20,130 nucleotides of DNA. Source: Thalassiosira profunda. Taxonomy: Eukaryota; Bacillariophyta; Thalassiosirophyceae; Thalassiosirales; Thalassiosiraceae. This document shows positions 18,218 through 20,130 of the stretch, piece by piece. The stretch is from NCBI GenBank assembly GCA_036939355.1, contig JALLAP010000098.1:1-20130 (forward strand), written 5' to 3'. Numbering within the stretch: position 1 is the stretch's first letter; the number at the start of each line of letters is the position of its first letter. Under the pieces are notes generated by a model. It was not told the origin of the DNA and ran no database searches. It saw only the letters and a program-made list of their open reading frames with translations. The position numbers and the translations under genes were made by a program.

Positions 18218-18549
18218 CTCGGTAAACCGTGATACGCGCGTCGAGGGGGCAGCACGGCGCCTGCTCAGGAGTCAGAGTGCCGCCGGCTACCTATGCAGAG
18301 CAGCTGCAAGCGGTGTCGATGGCCCCGAGAACCGCCAGCTATTAGCAGGGTGGTTCCAACGCGGCGGCGAGGTGAGAGGTTCTCCAAGCTTCTCCAAGAT
18401 CATGCGTCTTGGCTGGCATCTTGTGCGGCACCAAAAACGCCAAGGGGCACAACAAAGACTCTTGCCCTAAAAATTGGCGGGAAAAGATACCAAGTGCTAC
18501 AGGGAGAGGCGGAAGCGAGAGCGAGCGCCAGTAGAAGCACTGGTGTATC
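18218..18549. promoter_or_regulatory. Divergent promoter region of six-TM and MATE genes
   Basis: 332 nt between the ATG at 18217 (minus) and the ATG at 18550 (plus). No coding likeness. The stretch nearest the MATE gene is A-rich and contains TTGGCGGGAAAA. A small direct repeat (TTCTCCAAG at 18380-18388, then CTTCTCCAAG at 18389-18398) lies in the middle. Confidence 0.45.
18474..18485 (+). promoter_or_regulatory. E2F/DP-like site
   Basis: TTGGCGGGAAAA matches the E2F/DP consensus core (TTSGCGGGAAA). It lies 65 nt upstream of the MATE start codon. A match of this length in a GC-rich genome is suggestive, not proof. Confidence 0.35.
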
Positions 18550-20130
18550 ATGGCGCGGCTGCCATTGGCGCTCGGCGCCGCCTCGCTCGCGGTCGCGGGC
18601 GGCGCCGCCCCCGGCGCCTCCGTCGGTTTCTTCCCGGGGCGATGCGCGCGTCCCCTCGCGGGCTTCTGCCCCCAACCACGGGCGGGAGGGTGCACCCATC
18701 AACTGCACGGCAGGAGCGATGGGCCGATCGGAGCGACCGGCCGCATGGCCGCCAATCGACGATACAATTGTGGGTCTCTGTATCGGCGCAGAAAAAAGCC
18801 GCTCGTTCTGGGAGGCCACGAGAGAGGTGCGCCGGGCGAGGCAATTGCAAACGAGGAGGATGCCCTCGCGGACGTTGATGCGAGCCACCACTGGACCTCG
18901 CAGACGCTGGCCATCGCCCTCCCGGCGCTGGCGGGGATGATGACCGATCCACTCTTGTCATTGGTGGACACCCTCTTCGTCGGGCGGCTCGGTGCACCCT
19001 CCGCTGCATCCTCTGTATCCGCAGTAGCCAGCAGCAGCGTGCCATTGGCAGCTTTGGGCGCCTGCACGTCCATCTTCCACCTGAGCTTCCACTGCTTCCG
19101 CGCCACGACGCTGAGCACGTCCTCGTTGGTGGCGGGGGCCTTGGTCCGGGACGAGCAAAACGCAGAGCAGTGCGGGGAAGATGGGAAGAAGAAGGAGGCG
19201 GTGCTGATTGCCCGAACGTCGATCCAGCAGGCCCTCATTACGGGGGTGCTCATCACGTCGTTCCTGCTGGCCTTCGGTCCGCGATGTTTGTTCGCCATGG
19301 GAATAACGCCGCCGACGGTTTCGGGGAAGAACGAGCTATTCCCCTCGGCGCTGACGTATCTGAATCACCGATCGGTGGCGGCTCCGGCGGTGGTCGTGCT
19401 CGCGGCTTCCGAGGGGATCTTTCGGGGGTACGGGGATGTGATCACTCCGTGGAAAGTCAGCTGCGTCGTGGCGCTGCTGAACCTGGTATTGGATCCGTTT
19501 TGCATGTTCAGCGGAAAAGGGAGATGGATGGGGCTCGGGATGGGCATCAAAGGCGCAGCCATCGCCACGGCGTTCAGCCAGGTGTGCGGGGCGCTGCTCT
19601 ATGGGAGGNGGGATGGGCATCAAAGGCGCAGCCATCGCCACGGCGTTCAGCCAGGTGTGCGGGGCGCTGCTCTATGGGAGGTGGCTCTTCCGAAAGGGAT
19701 TGATGGGGGCATGGCGAAAGAAGAAGAACAACAGCGATTCTTTAGAAGAGCAAATGGCGCTCAAGCAACAAAAGCGAACGATCGCCTCCGCGATTCTCAA
19801 AGCAAATGCAGCGATGATGGCAAAGCAAGGGAGCCTTTTGCTCGGCTGGGCGTATGCCACATCGAGGGCTACAAGAATGGGCAACGCAGTCGTTGCCTCG
19901 CATCAAGTGGCACTGAGTATCTGGCTCGTGGTGGCGTTGGTCCTGGAAGGCGCCGGGGTGGCGGCGCAGGTTTTGATGTCGCGGGAGTGGGAAGGCTTGC
20001 AGGTGTTGGAGCGGAAGCTGACGATGACAGCTGACGAGGACGATATCAGCGGAGAGAAGGAGGATATTGGCACAGAGAAGAAGCGGCGCACGATCCGATC
20101 GCTCTCGCTCTACATGATCGGACTCTCTCT
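18550..20130 (+). CDS. MATE family efflux transporter, 3' partial, broken by assembly gap
   Basis: Multidrug-and-toxic-compound-extrusion family membrane antiporter that exports organic molecules with H+ or Na+. The family signature starts near residue 117: ALPALAGMMTDPLLSLVDTL followed by FVGRLG, LAALGACTSIFHLSF, later GIFRGYGDVITPW and LVLDPFCMF. This resembles the DinF/EDS5/FRD3-like branch. The N-terminus has a hydrophobic signal-like stretch (residues 1-23, Ala/Leu/Gly) followed by ASVGFFPG and a basic Pro/Gly-rich region up to ~110. That layout resembles a bipartite plastid leader of algae with secondary plastids. At 19609 an N is flanked by an exact 72-nt duplication, which shifts the frame by one base. 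Using only the second copy, the frame continues open through YGRWLFRKG and ASHQVALSIWLV to the window end. The apparent stop at 20034 in the first frame is an artefact. Confidence 0.85.
19537..19681. repeat. 72-nt perfect duplication around a single N (assembly join)
   Basis: Bases 19537-19608 and 19610-19681 are identical, separated by N at 19609. This is what results when two contigs that really overlap are scaffolded with a minimal gap. Collapsing one copy and the N restores the MATE reading frame. Confidence 0.92.

Noticed and set aside
17369..18232. Plus-strand open frame of 287 codons
   Set aside because: Antisense to exon 1 of the six-TM gene, whose minus-strand reading has clear membrane helices and consistent splice phases.
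19537..19681. A genuine tandem repeat in the transporter gene
   Set aside because: The copies are identical and separated by exactly one N, and keeping both breaks the frame. An uncollapsed contig overlap explains it better.
1..20130. CRISPR arrays, tRNA or rRNA genes, transposons, prophage
   Set aside because: I found no regular spacer-repeat series, cloverleaf with a CCA-like end, rRNA core sequence, transposase or integrase frame, or terminal inverted repeats.

Overview
This is a piece of eukaryotic nuclear genome. The evidence is seven short GT-AG introns that restore reading frames and family alignments, plus eukaryote-specific proteins: a COP9 signalosome subunit, an F-box protein, ubiquitin-like repeats, a saccharopine-dehydrogenase-like oxidoreductase ending in SKL, and candidate organelle presequences. 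The DNA looks GC-rich, genes are tightly packed, and most introns are 69-90 nt. A compact microbial eukaryote, most likely an alga, fits best. The start of the MATE transporter (signal-peptide-like segment, then A-S-V-G-F-F) would suit a stramenopile-type plastid, but that placement is only a lean. The sequence is draft: a single N at 19609 is flanked by a perfect 72-nt duplication.

Layout. 1-1779 (+): Xaa-Pro dipeptidase (prolidase), cut by the left edge, two introns. 1843-3882 (-), probably reaching about 4034: F-box protein with two histone-fold-like segments and an acidic tail. 4286-5347 (+): COP9 signalosome subunit 7. 5962-7335 (+): SCCPDH-like oxidoreductase with a peroxisomal C-terminus. 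7584-8071 (-): small EF-hand-like protein with a mitochondrial-type leader, one intron. 8639-9529 (+): AlkD-like DNA alkylation repair protein. 9972-11649 (-): protein with two ubiquitin-like domains, one intron. 11736-15524 (+): 1262-residue, mostly disordered chromatin-type protein with KEN boxes, a D-box, an SPRRSKR motif and a C-terminal FGF. 15656-18217 (-): six-TM protein built from three EF-hand-like-lobe plus TM-hairpin units, three introns. 18550-end (+): MATE transporter, broken by the assembly gap and cut by the right edge.

The genes do not form an operon or a pathway. Strands alternate almost throughout. Four divergent pairs share short upstream regions (F-box/CSN7, EF-like/AlkD-like, ubiquitin-like/KEN-FGF protein, six-TM/MATE), so co-expression within pairs is possible. 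Several genes have ubiquitin or chromatin themes: F-box, CSN7 (a cullin-ligase regulator), ubiquitin-like repeats and an APC/C-degron-bearing protein. No functional link among them is shown by the sequence.

The observations most worth following up are the F-box protein with H3-like and H4-like folds, the sororin/Dalmatian-like motif set in the giant disordered protein, and the triplicated EF-lobe/TM-hairpin membrane protein.
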